DNA of 64,000 bases from Frankiaceae bacterium. GTDB taxonomy: Bacteria; Actinomycetota; Actinomycetes; Mycobacteriales; SCTD01. The stretch covers positions 1 through 64,000 of the forward strand of contig JAENVS010000022.1 in NCBI GenBank assembly GCA_016650445.1, written 5' to 3'. Under the pieces are notes generated by a model. That model ran no database searches and was not told where the DNA came from. It saw nothing but the letters and a program-made list of their open reading frames with translations. Shown one piece after another: positions 27,279 through 37,881 of this stretch. Made by a program: the position numbers and the translations under genes. Position 1 is the stretch's first letter. Every line of letters starts with the position of its first letter.

Positions 27279-28117
27279 AAGAGCACGCTGGCGAAGGTCC
27301 CGACCTCACGGAAGCCGACCTTCTCGTAGGACCTGCGCGCGGCCATGTTGAAGTCGTTGACATAGAGGCTGACCACGGGAGCGATCGACTCCTGCGCACC
27401 TCGTACGACGGCAGCCATGCCGGCGGTGCCGACCCCCCTGCGGCGAAGGGACGGGTGCACCCAGACGCCCTGCACCTGGCAGGCGGCGGCGGTCGCGGCA
27501 CCGACCTCGGCCTTGAACACGACGACGCCGTCCTCGACCCGAGCGAAGGCACGACCGGTCGCGATGAGCTCCTCGACCCGGGCGCGGTAGAGCGACCCGC
27601 CGTCACCGACGAGCGGCGAGACGCCGACCTCCTCCGTGAACATCTCGATACAGGCCGGCATGAGGACGTCGATCTCCTCAGGCTGCACCAGGCGCACCTC
27701 CGGGTCGCCGTCCATGAGCGGCGGGCCGTCGATCGCCATGAGCGGTTGCCTGTCGCGCACTTCGCGGGCGCGGCCCCAGTGCGGCTTCAGCAAGCGCCAC
27801 AGGTCGAGGACGGCCGGGGCCGGGCCGACGAGTGACGAGCAGCGGCGGCCCTGCCGCCGAGCCCGGTCGGCGAAGGCACGAACCGCTTCGGTCTTGGCCT
27901 GGCACGGGACCAGGTTGGCACCGGAGTAGCAGAGCGACTCCAGCCGGCCGCGATCGCCGTAGCCCCAGATCTCCGCACCGAGGCGCCACGGGTCGAGGCC
28001 CACCGCCTCGACGCGGGACGCGACGAACGTGTCCGCGACAGGGTCGCGTGCGAGCAGCGCCAGCACCTCGTCGAGGTCGCGCGCATCGAGGACGCGCGCT
28101 GCAGCTGTCCTCAACAC
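27275..28117 (-). CDS. GNAT acetyltransferase with DUF4081 domain
   Basis: A 280-residue protein with an N-terminal DUF4081 region (about 1-130) and a C-terminal GNAT domain. The acetyl-CoA binding motif is VQGVWVHPSLRRRGVGTAGM, followed by SLYVNDFNMAARRSYEKVGF. The gene occurs immediately after ispG in many Actinobacteria, as here with a 27-base gap. The acceptor substrate is unknown. The GTG start gives the usual opening. Confidence 0.9.
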   Translation of the reverse strand: MLRTAAARVLDARDLDEVLALLARDPVADTFVASRVEAVGLDPWRLGAEIWGYGDRGRLESLCYSGANLVPCQAKTEAVRAFADRARRQGRRCSSLVGPAPAVLDLWRLLKPHWGRAREVRDRQPLMAIDGPPLMDGDPEVRLVQPEEIDVLMPACIEMFTEEVGVSPLVGDGGSLYRARVEELIATGRAFARVEDGVVVFKAEVGAATAAACQVQGVWVHPSLRRRGVGTAGMAAVVRGAQESIAPVVSLYVNDFNMAARRSYEKVGFREVGTFASVLF

Positions 28118-28144
28118 CGGACCTGCCTCGACACGGATGGGACT

Positions 28145-29290
28145 CTAGGAGACAGCGACGGCCGGACCGCCGGACGGACCGTCGTACTGCTCTGCGAGTC
28201 GCATGGCCTCCTCGATGAGGGTCTCCACGATCTGGGACTCGGGAACGGTCTTGATGACCTGGCCCTTCACGAAGATCTGACCCTTGCCGTTGCCGGAGGC
28301 AACACCTAGGTCAGCCTCGCGCGCCTCCCCGGGGCCGTTGACGACGCAGCCCATCACGGCGACGCGCAGCGGGACGGTCAGCCCCTCGAGCCCGGCGGTC
28401 ACCTGCTCGGCCAGGGTGTAGACGTCGACCTGTGCCCGTCCGCATGAGGGGCAGGACACGATCTCCAGGCCGCGCTGCTTGAGCCCGAGAGACTCGAGGA
28501 TGGCCAGGCCGACCTTGACCTCCTCGACCGGTGGGGCCGACAGGGAGACGCGGATGGTGTCGCCGATGCCGTCTGCGAGCAAGGCACCGAAGGCCACGGC
28601 CGACTTGATCGTGCCCTGAAAGGCGGGGCCGGCCTCCGTCACCCCGAGATGCAACGGGTAGTCGCACTGCTCCGACAGCAGCCGGTAGGCCTGCACCATC
28701 ACGACGGGGTCGCTGTGCTTGACCGAGATCTTGATGTCACGGAAGTCGTGCTCCTCGAACAGCGAGCACTCCCAGAGCGCCGACTCCACGAGGGCCTCCG
28801 GCGTCGCCTTGCCGTACTTCGCCAGCAGCCGCTTGTCGAGGCTGCCGGCGTTGACGCCGATGCGGATCGGCGTCCCGGACTCGCGAGCCGCGCGCGCGAC
28901 CTCGCCGACCTTCCCGTCGAACTCACGGATGTTGCCGGGGTTGACCCGCACAGCCGCGCACCCCGCGTCAATCGCCGCGAAGATGTAGCGGCTCTGGAAG
29001 TGGATGTCGGCGATGACCGGGATCTGGCTGTGCTTGACGACCTGCGGCAACGCCTCCGCGTCGACCGGGTCGGGCACCGCGACGCGCACGATCTGACAGC
29101 CGGTGGCGGTGAGCTCGGCGATCTGCTGCAACGTCGCGTTGACGTCGGCCGTGACGGTGGTGGTCATCGACTGCACGCTGATGGGAGCACCGCCGCCGAC
29201 CAGGACGCCGCCGACGTCCAGCTGCCTCGTCTGCCGGCGGGGGGCGAGCAGTGCGGGCGGCGCCGCCGGCATGCCCAGAGAGACCGTCAC
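28145..29290 (-). CDS. ispG: 4-hydroxy-3-methylbut-2-enyl diphosphate synthase
   Basis: Penultimate enzyme of the MEP isoprenoid pathway; reduces MEcPP with a [4Fe-4S] cluster. The 381-residue protein has the [12 protein letters not shown] start of the TIM barrel and the cluster ligands in SCPSCGR and [11 protein letters not shown], the latter followed by the conserved Glu. The GTG overlaps the stop of the site-2 protease gene (GTGA). With dxr in the same operon, two MEP enzymes are co-expressed, as in Mycobacterium and Streptomyces. Confidence 0.97.
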   Translation of the reverse strand: MTVSLGMPAAPPALLAPRRQTRQLDVGGVLVGGGAPISVQSMTTTVTADVNATLQQIAELTATGCQIVRVAVPDPVDAEALPQVVKHSQIPVIADIHFQSRYIFAAIDAGCAAVRVNPGNIREFDGKVGEVARAARESGTPIRIGVNAGSLDKRLLAKYGKATPEALVESALWECSLFEEHDFRDIKISVKHSDPVVMVQAYRLLSEQCDYPLHLGVTEAGPAFQGTIKSAVAFGALLADGIGDTIRVSLSAPPVEEVKVGLAILESLGLKQRGLEIVSCPSCGRAQVDVYTLAEQVTAGLEGLTVPLRVAVMGCVVNGPGEAREADLGVASGNGKGQIFVKGQVIKTVPESQIVETLIEEAMRLAEQYDGPSGGPAVAVS

Positions 29291-30510
29291 TGCGGCAGCT
29301 TGATCGGGTTGACGATGTCGGCGCCGGCGATCCAGATGGTCAGGCCGATGAAGGCGAGTACGACGGCGTAGGTCAGTGGCATCAGCTTGGTCAGGTCGAC
29401 GCGCTGGAGCTCCCCCACGTAGCCGCGCATCCGCCGGATCCGGTCGCGGGCGGTCTCGAACCAGACGACCGCGATGTGGCCGCCGTCGAGCGGCAGCAGC
29501 GGCAGCAGGTTGAAGACGCCGACGAAGAAGTTCAGGCCGGCGATGATGCCGATGAACGTGAGCGCCTTGACGCCCGTCGTTTCCTGGCTGGCGAGCACCT
29601 CACCGCTGATCCGGCCGGCACCGATCGGACCGACGAAGCCCTCGATGTCGCGGTTGGGGCTGTACAGCTCGGTGATGGTGCCGAGCTTCTCAGTGAGTGT
29701 GGTCTTGATCGACTTCACGATCAGGCCCATCGTGGTGCCGCTGTCCTGCAACGACTGCACGAAGCCCTGTCGCTCGGTGACGAGCCGACGCTGCACACTC
29801 ACGCCGATGGCCCCGACCGTCTCGGTCTTCTGCGGGTCGTCGAGTGAAGGGCGGTCGACGGGCACGGGCAGCACGGTCAGCGCGACCCGCTTGCCGTCGC
29901 GCAGCACGGTCAGGGCCAACGGCTCGCCCGCGTTGGCCCGAACGGTGCGGATGAAGTCCTCGCCGTCCTTGACCGCGCGGCCGTCGATCGCGAGCACGAC
30001 GTCGCCGGGCTTGATCCCAGCGGCCTTGGCCGGCCCTGGGATTGCCCCCGCTGCGTCACAGGTCTGGTCGCCGCTGTCGTCGACGATCGACGCGACGCAG
30101 TCAGTGGTCTTGGCCAGCGCCGGGGTGCTCTCGACGACCTGCCCGATGCCGAAAGACGCGCCGAGCACGAGCACGGCTGCGATGACGAAGTGCATGAACG
30201 AACCGGCGACGAGCACGACGGTGCGCCTGCCCGCCGGCTGCTTGTAGAAGGCGCGGTCCTCGTCGCCCGGCTCGACGTCCTCGAGCGGCGTCATGCCGAC
30301 GATCTTCACGAAGCCGCCGGCCGGGATGGCCTTCACGCCGTACTCCGTCTCACCGCGACGGGTCGACCAGAGCGTCGGGCCGAAGCCCACGAAGAACTGC
30401 GTGGCCTTCATCCCGTAGCGCCGGGCGGTGAAGAAGTGGCCCGCCTCGTGGATCATCACGGACGTCAGCAGTGCGACGACGAACGCCACGACGCCGATGG
30501 CGGTGAGCAC
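29287..30510 (-). CDS. Site-2 zinc metalloprotease (RseP/Rip1 family)
   Basis: A 407-residue M50 intramembrane protease. The zinc motif HEAGH (21-25) lies in the first membrane segment, a PDZ domain occupies roughly 140-230, and the third ligand is in [12 protein letters not shown] near the C-terminus, followed by the last membrane segment. Relatives cleave anti-sigma factors and small membrane proteins. It sits between dxr and ispG, the usual actinobacterial order. GTG start two bases after the dxr stop. Confidence 0.95.
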   Translation of the reverse strand: MLTAIGVVAFVVALLTSVMIHEAGHFFTARRYGMKATQFFVGFGPTLWSTRRGETEYGVKAIPAGGFVKIVGMTPLEDVEPGDEDRAFYKQPAGRRTVVLVAGSFMHFVIAAVLVLGASFGIGQVVESTPALAKTTDCVASIVDDSGDQTCDAAGAIPGPAKAAGIKPGDVVLAIDGRAVKDGEDFIRTVRANAGEPLALTVLRDGKRVALTVLPVPVDRPSLDDPQKTETVGAIGVSVQRRLVTERQGFVQSLQDSGTTMGLIVKSIKTTLTEKLGTITELYSPNRDIEGFVGPIGAGRISGEVLASQETTGVKALTFIGIIAGLNFFVGVFNLLPLLPLDGGHIAVVWFETARDRIRRMRGYVGELQRVDLTKLMPLTYAVVLAFIGLTIWIAGADIVNPIKLPQ

Positions 30511-30512
30511 CC

Positions 30513-31703
30513 TCAGTCCTCCGATCCGACAACGCGACGGGCAGCTGCGCGTGCGGCCACCTCTGTCTCCAACACCTCGGACAGTGTCGGACGTTCCCTG
30601 AAGTCATGGTCGTCGACAACCCGGGCGACCGTCTCGACGATGCGCGGGAACGCCAGTCGGCCGTCGAGGAAGGCCGCCACGCAGACCTCGTTGGCGGCGT
30701 TGAGCGCAGCAGGCGCCGTCCCACCGCGACGACCGGCGCTGCGGCACAGGTCGACCGCGGGAAAGGCCGCGGGGTCGAGCGGCAGGAACTCCCAGGTCGA
30801 CGCCGCCGACCAATCCATGCCGTAGCCGTCGTGCTCGAGGCGGTCCGGCCAGGCCAGAGCCAGCGAGATCGGCAGCCGCATGTCCGGTGGGCTCACCTGC
30901 GCCATCGTCGACCCGTCGACGAACTCGACCATCGAGTGCACGAGCGACTGCGGGTGGACGACGACCTCGATGCGGTCGTACGGCGTCCCGAACAGCAGGT
31001 GGGCCTCGATGACCTCGAGGCCCTTGTTGACCAGCGTTGCGGAGTTGACCGTGACGACCGGCCCCATGTCCCACGTCGGGTGGGCCAGCGCCTCCTCCGG
31101 CGTCACCGCCGCGAGGTCCGTGCGTCCGCGGAACGGCCCGCCGCTGGCGGTGAGGACGAGCCGGCGTACCTCGTCGGCGCGGCCCCCGCGCAGGCACTGG
31201 GCCACGGCGGAGTGCTCGGAGTCGACCGGCACGACCTGGTCGGGGCGCTGGATCGCCGCCTGGACCAGCGGGCCACCCACGACGAGAGACTCCTTGTTGG
31301 CCAGCGCGAGCGTGCGGCCCGCAGACAGCGCGGCGAGCGTGGGTGCCAGCCCGACCGAGCCGGTCATGCCGTTCAGGACGGTGTCGCACGGCCAGCCGGC
31401 GAGCTCGGTCGCGGCGTCGGGCCCCGCCAGGATCTTCGGGACGGCGTACTCGCCTGCGCTGAAGCCGCGGGCCTGGGCCTCCGCGTAGAAGGCCAGCTGC
31501 AGGTCCTGGGCAGCAGTCGCCCTGGCGACGGCGACGACCTCGACTCCGAGGTCGAGGGCCTGCCGGGCCAGCAGCTCCACCCGGTCGCCGCCGGCGGCGA
31601 GGCCGACCACCCGGAGCCGGTCCGGGTGCCGGCGGACGACGTCGACCGCCTGGGTGCCGATCGAGCCGGTCGCCCCCAGGAGCACCACCTCACGGACGCC
31701 CAT
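30513..31703 (-). CDS. dxr: 1-deoxy-D-xylulose 5-phosphate reductoisomerase
   Basis: First committed MEP pathway enzyme, converting DXP to MEP with NADPH. The 396-residue protein has the NADPH motif GATGSIG (10-16), the [11 protein letters not shown] active-site segment, the metal ligands in VPVDSEHSA and the SASGGPFRG phosphate loop. The ATG start gives the normal opening. It is the first gene of the dxr-protease-ispG operon. The promoter must lie in the 213-base divergent gap. Confidence 0.97.
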   Translation of the reverse strand: MGVREVVLLGATGSIGTQAVDVVRRHPDRLRVVGLAAGGDRVELLARQALDLGVEVVAVARATAAQDLQLAFYAEAQARGFSAGEYAVPKILAGPDAATELAGWPCDTVLNGMTGSVGLAPTLAALSAGRTLALANKESLVVGGPLVQAAIQRPDQVVPVDSEHSAVAQCLRGGRADEVRRLVLTASGGPFRGRTDLAAVTPEEALAHPTWDMGPVVTVNSATLVNKGLEVIEAHLLFGTPYDRIEVVVHPQSLVHSMVEFVDGSTMAQVSPPDMRLPISLALAWPDRLEHDGYGMDWSAASTWEFLPLDPAAFPAVDLCRSAGRRGGTAPAALNAANEVCVAAFLDGRLAFPRIVETVARVVDDHDFRERPTLSEVLETEVAARAAARRVVGSED

Positions 31704-31916
31704 GCGTCCAGTGTCCCAGGTCCAGGCGCCGGGAGCGCCGCCGCCGCTGCTTACGCAGTGTGACCACGCCTACTGTCACAGCTGTCCCACCCGTCCCGTC
31801 GGTGGCACTGCGTGAGCATCCGTGTCCGGTTTCGTCCGATCTCGTGCCGTTCTGGCACAGCACCCATGGTGACTTAGCGGCTACAGGATGTGACGAGACC
31901 GGCCGAGTAGTCCTTC

Positions 31917-32705
31917 ATGACCAGCGGACGCACCCTCCTCGCCGGCCGCCGGCTGTGGATCGCTGCCGGCTCGATGTCGCTCGCCCTGACCGGCGTGATT
32001 GCCCAGCAGCTGCTGCCCACCGCCGCCGAGGCCACGCCGGCCGTGAGCGCCCGGGCCGCAAGCGGACCGACGGTCGTCGAGCCGAGCACCGACCCCGTGC
32101 TGGCCGTCCCCGCGGTCCCCGCCGTCATCCCGGCGGAGGCCGCCTCCCCGTCGCCCGCGGCCGCCCCGGTGCGACCGGTCACCAAGCCGGCCGGCACGCC
32201 CACAAAGACCATTCCCCGCCGTGCCGCCGTCTCCGACATCTGCTCCGGCCCGGGCTGGCAGACCCGGCGTGGCCAGTTGGCGCTGTCCACCCTGCGCGAC
32301 ACCGGCCAGCGCTCCGGCGTCACGGTCGCCTTCAAGGGCGCCAGGGCCGGCTACCTGGGCCTGACCTACCCGGAGCGCCACCACGTCGACGTGTTCGTGC
32401 GCTCGTGCAGCGCGGAGTCGATGACGCTGCTGCGCCACGTGATGTCCCACGAGATGGGCCACGCCTTCGACGCCGCGCACATGACGGCCGCCGAGCGAAG
32501 GGCCTACATGGCGATGCGCGGCATCCCGGCCGGTACGCCGTGGTTCGGCTGCAACTACTGCACGGACTTCGCCACCCCGGCCGGCGACTTCGCGGAGACC
32601 TACTCGCAGTGGCAGCGCAGCTCGCGCGACAGCCGCAGCAAGATCGCTCCGATGCCGAACGCATCGCAGCTCGCGGCCATCGCCGCAGCCTTCTTCCAGG
32701 GCTGA
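31917..32705 (+). CDS. Secreted HExxH zincin-like protein, paralog 1
   Basis: A 262-residue protein not matched to a family I can name. A basic N-terminus and hydrophobic segment (about 12-35) suggest a signal peptide, followed by a Pro/Ala-rich stretch to about 100. The globular part has four Cys (109, 164, 212, 215), the metallopeptidase motif HEMGH (178-182) within LLRHVMSHEMGHAFD, and a conserved PAGDFAE whose Glu227 could be the third zinc ligand, as in gluzincins. The adjacent gene is a clear paralog with every one of these residues. No propeptide or substrate domain is evident. It lies 213 bases from divergent dxr. Confidence 0.75.
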   Translation: MTSGRTLLAGRRLWIAAGSMSLALTGVIAQQLLPTAAEATPAVSARAASGPTVVEPSTDPVLAVPAVPAVIPAEAASPSPAAAPVRPVTKPAGTPTKTIPRRAAVSDICSGPGWQTRRGQLALSTLRDTGQRSGVTVAFKGARAGYLGLTYPERHHVDVFVRSCSAESMTLLRHVMSHEMGHAFDAAHMTAAERRAYMAMRGIPAGTPWFGCNYCTDFATPAGDFAETYSQWQRSSRDSRSKIAPMPNASQLAAIAAAFFQG

Positions 32706-32889
32706 CCCCGGCCGGCGCGAAGATCTTTCCCGCCCCTATGCGGACAAGCCCAGGCAACCTGAAAAACGCGTTGCCGCTCGGGTGGGTAGTCGTTGCCGGT
32801 CGCGGAATCGACGTGGTCACAACAGGTCAGGGGCGAGCCCTCAAGTCATAGTCCGAAAGGCCGATAGCCGGGGGGTGAGCAGCGCGCAG

Positions 32890-33663
32890 ATGCCGACGGT
32901 CACCCGCTCCGACCAGTCCCGCCTCGCGCTCATCATCGCCCTCCTGATCGGCACCGTGCTCGCCTCCGCGATCGCCGCTCTGGCCGCTGCCGGCGCCTCC
33001 CACGCGACCCCCGTCGCCGTGCGCGCAGCCGCCCCGGCAGTCGCCCTGGGCGCCTTCGACGTCGCGGCGCCGACGCCGATCGAGGTCACCTTCGCCAAGC
33101 CCCAGCCGCCCCAGCCGACCCGGCACGCCACCGCGAGCCGCACCCGTCCGCAGCCGGTCCGGACCACGCGCGCGGCGCGCCCGGCGGCCACCACCTCGCC
33201 GCTGTGCTCCGGCCCCGGCTGGGTGGAGCGGCGGGGCACGGCCGCACTCGCCGGCCTGCTGCATGCGACCCCCGCGGGCGTCACGGTGAGCTTCCTGCCG
33301 GGCGGCGGCGCACTCAAGGGCATGACCTACTACGACCGGCACCACGTCGACGTGTTCGTCCAGAGCTGCGCGCGGGAGTCCGACACCCTGCTCCGCCACG
33401 TCGTGGCGCACGAGATGGGCCACGCGTGGGACTCCGTGCACATGACGGACGAGCTGCGCGCTCGTTACCTCGCCGCCCGCGGGATCGCGACCGGTACGCC
33501 GTGGTTCGGGTGCAACAAGTGCCAGGACTTCGCCACGCCGGCTGGTGACTTCGCCGAGACCTACGCGCAGTGGCAGCGGGGCGCCTCCGACAACCGCTCC
33601 ACCGTCGCCCCCGCGGCATCTCCCGCCCAGCTGGCCTCGCTCGGCGCGGAGTTCTTCAGCTAG
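32890..33663 (+). CDS. Secreted HExxH zincin-like protein, paralog 2
   Basis: A 257-residue tandem paralog of the preceding gene, separated by 184 bases. A membrane/signal segment (about 11-35) is followed by a Pro/Arg-rich linker and the same globular domain, with Cys106, 160, 208, 211, HEMGH (174-178) in LLRHVVAHEMGHAWD and Glu223 in PAGDFAETY. The ATG is preferred because GGTGAG lies ten bases upstream; a GTG 15 bases earlier would add five residues. It ends three bases before the convergent rlmN stop. The linker and signal diverge far more than the catalytic domain. Confidence 0.75.
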   Translation: MPTVTRSDQSRLALIIALLIGTVLASAIAALAAAGASHATPVAVRAAAPAVALGAFDVAAPTPIEVTFAKPQPPQPTRHATASRTRPQPVRTTRAARPAATTSPLCSGPGWVERRGTAALAGLLHATPAGVTVSFLPGGGALKGMTYYDRHHVDVFVQSCARESDTLLRHVVAHEMGHAWDSVHMTDELRARYLAARGIATGTPWFGCNKCQDFATPAGDFAETYAQWQRGASDNRSTVAPAASPAQLASLGAEFFS

Positions 33664-33666
33664 TGG

Positions 33667-34752
33667 TCAGACGGGCGCTTCGGCCGCCGACAGCTGGCCG
33701 CAGGCGCCGGCGATCTCTCGCCCACGCGTGTCGCGGACGGTCGTGTTGACACCGGCGGCACGCAGTCGACGTACGAACTCCCTCTCGACCGGCTTCGGGC
33801 TCGCGTCCCAGTCCGAGCCCGGCGTCGGATTCAGCGGGATCAGGTTCACATGGACGAGCTTGCCCTTGAGTCGCTTGGCCAGCAGGTCGGCGCGGAACGG
33901 CTGGTCGTTGACGTCGCGGATCAGCGCGTACTCGATCGACAGCCGGCGACCCGTCGTCCTCGTGTAGGCGAACGCAGCCGACAGGACCTCGCTGACCGGC
34001 CACCGCGTGTTGACCGGGACGAGGGTGTTGCGCAGCTCGTCGTCCGGGGCGTGCAGCGACAGCGCCAGCGTGATCTGCAGGCCCTCCTCGGTCAGCTTCT
34101 TGATGGCGGGCACGAGGCCGACGGTCGACAGGACGATGTTGCGCTGGCTCATGCCCAGTCCGTGCGGCACCGGGTCGAGGAGGCGTCGTACGGCGGCGAT
34201 GACCCGGTTGTAGTTGGCGAGCGGCTCGCCCATGCCCATGAAGACGACGTTGCTGACCCGACCGCCGACCGCGACCTCGGCGGCGTTGGCCGCAACGACC
34301 TGCTCGACGATCTCCGCCGTCGACAGGTTGCGCGTCAGCCCGGCCTGGCCCGTCGCGCAGAACGGGCAAGCCATTCCGCAGCCGGCCTGGCTGCTCACGC
34401 AGACCGTGGTGCGGTCGGTGTAGCGCATGAGCACCGACTCGACGAGGGTCCCGTCGTGGCCACGCCACAGCGTCTTGCGGGTCGCGCCCTCATCGCACTC
34501 GACGTCGCGCACATTTGTCAGCAACGGCGGCAGGAGCGCCGCCGTGAGCCGTTCCCGCAGCGGACCCGGCAGGTCCGTCATCTGCTCGGAGCGGTGCCCG
34601 GCGAACCAGTGCCGCGCCAGCTGCTCGGCGCGGTACGCCGGCACGCCCAGCGCCGCGACGGCGGCCCGCCGCTCGGCCGGGTCCAGGTCGGCCAGGTGCC
34701 GAGCCGGCAGCCCGCGCTTGGGTGCGTCGAAGACGAGCGGGAGGGCTTTCAC
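33667..34752 (-). CDS. rlmN: Dual-specificity 23S rRNA/tRNA (adenine C2) methyltransferase
   Basis: Radical-SAM enzyme methylating A2503 of 23S rRNA and A37 of tRNAs. The 361-residue protein has the cluster motif CxxxCxxC at C125, C129 and C132 in [15 protein letters not shown], the [11 protein letters not shown] segment and the C-terminal catalytic Cys351 in IAGACGQL. The ATG start is 22 bases after the cdsA stop and the two may be co-transcribed. Confidence 0.96.
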   Translation of the reverse strand: MKALPLVFDAPKRGLPARHLADLDPAERRAAVAALGVPAYRAEQLARHWFAGHRSEQMTDLPGPLRERLTAALLPPLLTNVRDVECDEGATRKTLWRGHDGTLVESVLMRYTDRTTVCVSSQAGCGMACPFCATGQAGLTRNLSTAEIVEQVVAANAAEVAVGGRVSNVVFMGMGEPLANYNRVIAAVRRLLDPVPHGLGMSQRNIVLSTVGLVPAIKKLTEEGLQITLALSLHAPDDELRNTLVPVNTRWPVSEVLSAAFAYTRTTGRRLSIEYALIRDVNDQPFRADLLAKRLKGKLVHVNLIPLNPTPGSDWDASPKPVEREFVRRLRAAGVNTTVRDTRGREIAGACGQLSAAEAPV

Positions 34753-34774
34753 AGCACCTCCAGGCTACGTGGCC

Positions 34775-35638
34775 TCAGTCGAGGAAGAGGCTGAGCAGGA
34801 GGAAGGCGACCGGCGCCGTCGGCAGGAGCGAGTCGAGCCGGTCCATCAGCCCGCCGTGACCGGGCAGCAGGCTACCCATGTCCTTGACACCGATGTCGCG
34901 CTTGACCATGGACTCGCCGAGGTCGCCGAGCGTCGCCGTGACGACGACCGCCAGCCCGAAGACGACTCCGAGCCCGGGCGACGCATCGAAGAGCTGGTCG
35001 AAGAAGATCGCGCCCGCGACGCTGCAGGCGATGACCGACCCGACGAACCCCTCCCAGGTCTTCTTCGGCGACACGCTCGGCGCCATCGGGTGCCGGCCGA
35101 ACAGCACGCCCGCGGCGTAGCCGCCCACGTCGCTGCAGACGACCGTGGCGATGAAGGCCGTCACGCGCTCCGGCCCGTCGGAGGGCACGAGCAGCAGCGC
35201 GGCGAAGGAGATCAGAAACGGCACGTAGACGGCGGTGAACGTCGCGGCCGCGGTGTCGCGCAGGTAGCCCTCGGCCGGGTCGGCAAGTCGCCAGACGATG
35301 CTGGCCAGCACGGTGAGCACGAGCGCGACGAACAGCGACTCCGTGCCTTGGTCGTAGGCGAGCAGGACCATCGCCACGCCACCGGCGAGCAGCGGGATGA
35401 GCGGCGGCTGCGCTCCCAGCACACGCAGGGCCTTGACCACCTCGTAGGTGCCCACGCCCATCGCCGCGGCGATGACGATGACGAAGGTCCACGGCTCCGG
35501 GGAGTACAGCGGGACGAGGATCAGCGCGCCGAGACTGAGCCCGACGAGGATGGCGATCGGCAGGTTGCGGCCGGCCCGGCCGGGCTCGCGCTTGCCGGGT
35601 GCGCCGTCAACGGAAGGTGCTGTCTCGAGGGTCACCAT
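34775..35638 (-). CDS. cdsA: Phosphatidate cytidylyltransferase
   Basis: Makes CDP-diacylglycerol from phosphatidate and CTP, the branch point for phospholipids. The 287-residue membrane protein has about eight hydrophobic segments and the family signature SMVKRDIGVKDMGSLLPGHG followed by GLMDRLDS. An Ala/Gly/Pro-rich cytoplasmic N-terminus (about 25 residues) precedes the first segment. The ATG overlaps the frr stop by one base. The frr-cdsA-rlmN order is common in Actinobacteria. Confidence 0.95.
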   Translation of the reverse strand: MVTLETAPSVDGAPGKREPGRAGRNLPIAILVGLSLGALILVPLYSPEPWTFVIVIAAAMGVGTYEVVKALRVLGAQPPLIPLLAGGVAMVLLAYDQGTESLFVALVLTVLASIVWRLADPAEGYLRDTAAATFTAVYVPFLISFAALLLVPSDGPERVTAFIATVVCSDVGGYAAGVLFGRHPMAPSVSPKKTWEGFVGSVIACSVAGAIFFDQLFDASPGLGVVFGLAVVVTATLGDLGESMVKRDIGVKDMGSLLPGHGGLMDRLDSLLPTAPVAFLLLSLFLD

Positions 35639-36195
35639 CAGACCTCGAGCAACTCGGCTTCTTTGTGCCTGAGCAGCTCGTCGACGCTGCCGACGTACTG
35701 CGCAGTCAGCTTGTCGAGCTCCTTCTCCGCCCGCTCGACCGCGTCCTCGCCGGTCTCGCCGTCCTTCACGAGCCGGTCCAGCTCGTCCTTCGCCTTGCGG
35801 CGGATGTTGCGGATCGCGATCTTCGCGTCCTCCGCCTTGTGCTTGGCGACCTTGATGAGGTCCTTGCGGCGCTCCTCGCTCAGCTGCGGGAACACGATCC
35901 GGATCATCGCGCCGTCGTTGGTCGGGTTGACCCCGAGGTCGGAGTTGCGGATCGCGGTCTCGATCGCCTGCAGCGAGCCCTTGTCGTAGGGCTGCACGAT
36001 CGCCATCCGCGGCTCGGGTACGCCGAACGACGCGAGCTGGTTGACCGGCGTCAGCGCGCCGTAGTAGTCGACCATGATCTTGTTGAACATCGCCGGCGTC
36101 GCCCGGCCGGTCCGGATCGACCCGAAGTCGTCCTTCGCGACCGTGACCGCCTTGTCCATCTTCTCCTCGGCGTCGAGGAGCGTCTCGTCGATCAC
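35638..36195 (-). CDS. frr: Ribosome recycling factor
   Basis: Splits post-termination ribosomes together with EF-G. At 185 residues it has normal length and the signatures [38 protein letters not shown] and IRVFPQL-like [17 protein letters not shown]. The GTG start overlaps the pyrH stop by four bases. Confidence 0.97.
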   Translation of the reverse strand: MIDETLLDAEEKMDKAVTVAKDDFGSIRTGRATPAMFNKIMVDYYGALTPVNQLASFGVPEPRMAIVQPYDKGSLQAIETAIRNSDLGVNPTNDGAMIRIVFPQLSEERRKDLIKVAKHKAEDAKIAIRNIRRKAKDELDRLVKDGETGEDAVERAEKELDKLTAQYVGSVDELLRHKEAELLEV

Positions 36196-36968
36196 TGCTG
36201 TCCCTCCGCGCTGACCAGGGTGCCGATCTTCTCACCGCGGACGGCTCTCGCGATGTTGCCGTCCTGCATGAGGTTGAACACAACGATCGGCAGGCTGTTC
36301 TCCATGCAGAGGCTGAAGGCTGCGGCGTCGGCGACCTTCAGCGCACGGGCGAGCACCTCGGTGTAGCTGACCGCGTCGAACTTCACGGCGTCGGGATGGG
36401 TGCGCGGGTCGGCGTCGTAGACCCCGTCGATGCCCTTGGCCATCAGCAGCACCTTGCAGCCGATCTCGAGGGCGCGCTGGGCGGCGACCGTGTCGGTCGA
36501 GAAGAACGGCATCCCGGCGCCGGCGCCGAAGATGACGACGCGGCCCTTCTCCAGGTGGCGGATCGCCTTGCGCGGGATGTACGGCTCGGCGACCTGGCCC
36601 ATGGCGATGGCGGTCTGCACCCGCGTCTCGACCCCGGCCTGCTCCAGGAGGTCCTGCAGGGCCAGGCAGTTCATGACGGTGCCGAGCATGCCCATGTAGT
36701 CGGCGCGGGCCCGGTCCATGCCGCGCTGCGCGATCTCGGCGCCGCGGAAGAAGTTGCCGCCGCCGACGACGATCGCGACCTGCACACCCGTGCGCACGAC
36801 CTCCGACACCTGCCGCGCGATGTCGGCGACGACATCGAGGTCGAGGCCGACCTCACCGCCGCCGAACACCTCGCCGGACAGCTTGAGGAGCACCCGGCTG
36901 TACGGGCCCTCCGCTTCCGTGCTGAGGGTCCCGGCAGCCGGAGAGGCCGCCTCCGGTGCGTTGGTCAT
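36192..36968 (-). CDS. pyrH: UMP kinase
   Basis: Phosphorylates UMP to UDP for pyrimidine nucleotide supply. The 258-residue amino-acid-kinase-fold enzyme has [11 protein letters not shown], the [10 protein letters not shown] loop, [17 protein letters not shown] and the [13 protein letters not shown] segment. About 20 N-terminal residues before [10 protein letters not shown] are low complexity and probably disordered. The tsf gene lies 53 bases upstream, giving the standard rpsB-tsf-pyrH-frr order. Confidence 0.97.
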   Translation of the reverse strand: MTNAPEAASPAAGTLSTEAEGPYSRVLLKLSGEVFGGGEVGLDLDVVADIARQVSEVVRTGVQVAIVVGGGNFFRGAEIAQRGMDRARADYMGMLGTVMNCLALQDLLEQAGVETRVQTAIAMGQVAEPYIPRKAIRHLEKGRVVIFGAGAGMPFFSTDTVAAQRALEIGCKVLLMAKGIDGVYDADPRTHPDAVKFDAVSYTEVLARALKVADAAAFSLCMENSLPIVVFNLMQDGNIARAVRGEKIGTLVSAEGQQ

Positions 36969-37021
36969 CGGTGGCGGCCTCCCGGTCTGACGAGGGGTAG
37001 TCGGACGTGTCGGGTCGGACT

Positions 37022-37840
37022 CTAGGCCTGGCCCACCTTGAAGCGCGCGAAGCCGAGCACGCTGACGCCGGCCTCCTCGAGGACCTTGCCGACGGTCTTC
37101 TTGTTGTCCTTGGCGAACGCCTGCTCGATGAGCACGGAGTCCTTGTAGAAGCCGTTGACGCGCCCCTCGACGATCTTGGACAGCGCAGCCTCGGGCTTGC
37201 CCTCCTCGCGGGCAGTGGCTTCGGCGATCTCGCGCTCCTTGGCGACGATGTCGTCGCTCACCTCGTCGCGCGTGACGTAGCGCGGCGCGAAGGCGGCGAT
37301 GTGCTGCGCGACGTCCTTGGCGACATCAGCGTTCTCACCCGAGAGCTCGATGAGCACCCCGACCTGCGGGGGCAGGTCGGGGTTGGTCTTGTGCAGGTAG
37401 AGCCCGACGAAGGCACCGTCGTACGACGCCACGCGGCGTACCTCGATCTTCTCGCCAAGCGCCGCGCCGGCCTCGTCGAGGACATCCTTGAGCGGCGTGC
37501 CGTCGACCTCGATGCTGCTGGGGTCATGAGCACCAACCGCGGCGGCGAGGACGCGGTCGGCAAGCGCCTGGAACTTCTCGCCCTTGGCGACGAAGTCGGT
37601 CTCGCAGTTGAGCTCGAGCAGCGTGCCCTTGGTCGTGCCCTCGAGCTTCGCCGCGATGAGGCCGTTGCTGGCGGCCCGGCCCTCGCGCTTCGCGACGCCC
37701 TTGAGGCCCTTGATGCGCAGGAACTCGACGGCCTTGTCGTAGTCGCCGTCGGCCTCGACCAGGGCGTTCTTGCAGTCGGTCATGCCCGCACCGGTCGATT
37801 CGCGGAGCTTCTTGATGTCCGCGGCGGTAACTGAAGCCAT
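37022..37840 (-). CDS. tsf: Elongation factor Ts
   Basis: Nucleotide exchange factor for EF-Tu. The 272-residue protein shows the N-terminal UBA-like domain with [16 protein letters not shown], the [12 protein letters not shown] segment and the [11 protein letters not shown] motif, all diagnostic. The ATG has a purine-rich GAGAAGAGA element upstream. It follows rpsB by 41 bases. Confidence 0.97.
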   Translation of the reverse strand: MASVTAADIKKLRESTGAGMTDCKNALVEADGDYDKAVEFLRIKGLKGVAKREGRAASNGLIAAKLEGTTKGTLLELNCETDFVAKGEKFQALADRVLAAAVGAHDPSSIEVDGTPLKDVLDEAGAALGEKIEVRRVASYDGAFVGLYLHKTNPDLPPQVGVLIELSGENADVAKDVAQHIAAFAPRYVTRDEVSDDIVAKEREIAEATAREEGKPEAALSKIVEGRVNGFYKDSVLIEQAFAKDNKKTVGKVLEEAGVSVLGFARFKVGQA

Positions 37841-37881
37841 GTCTCTTCTCGTCTCGTGGTGGCTGGGAGGTGGGGCCGTGG

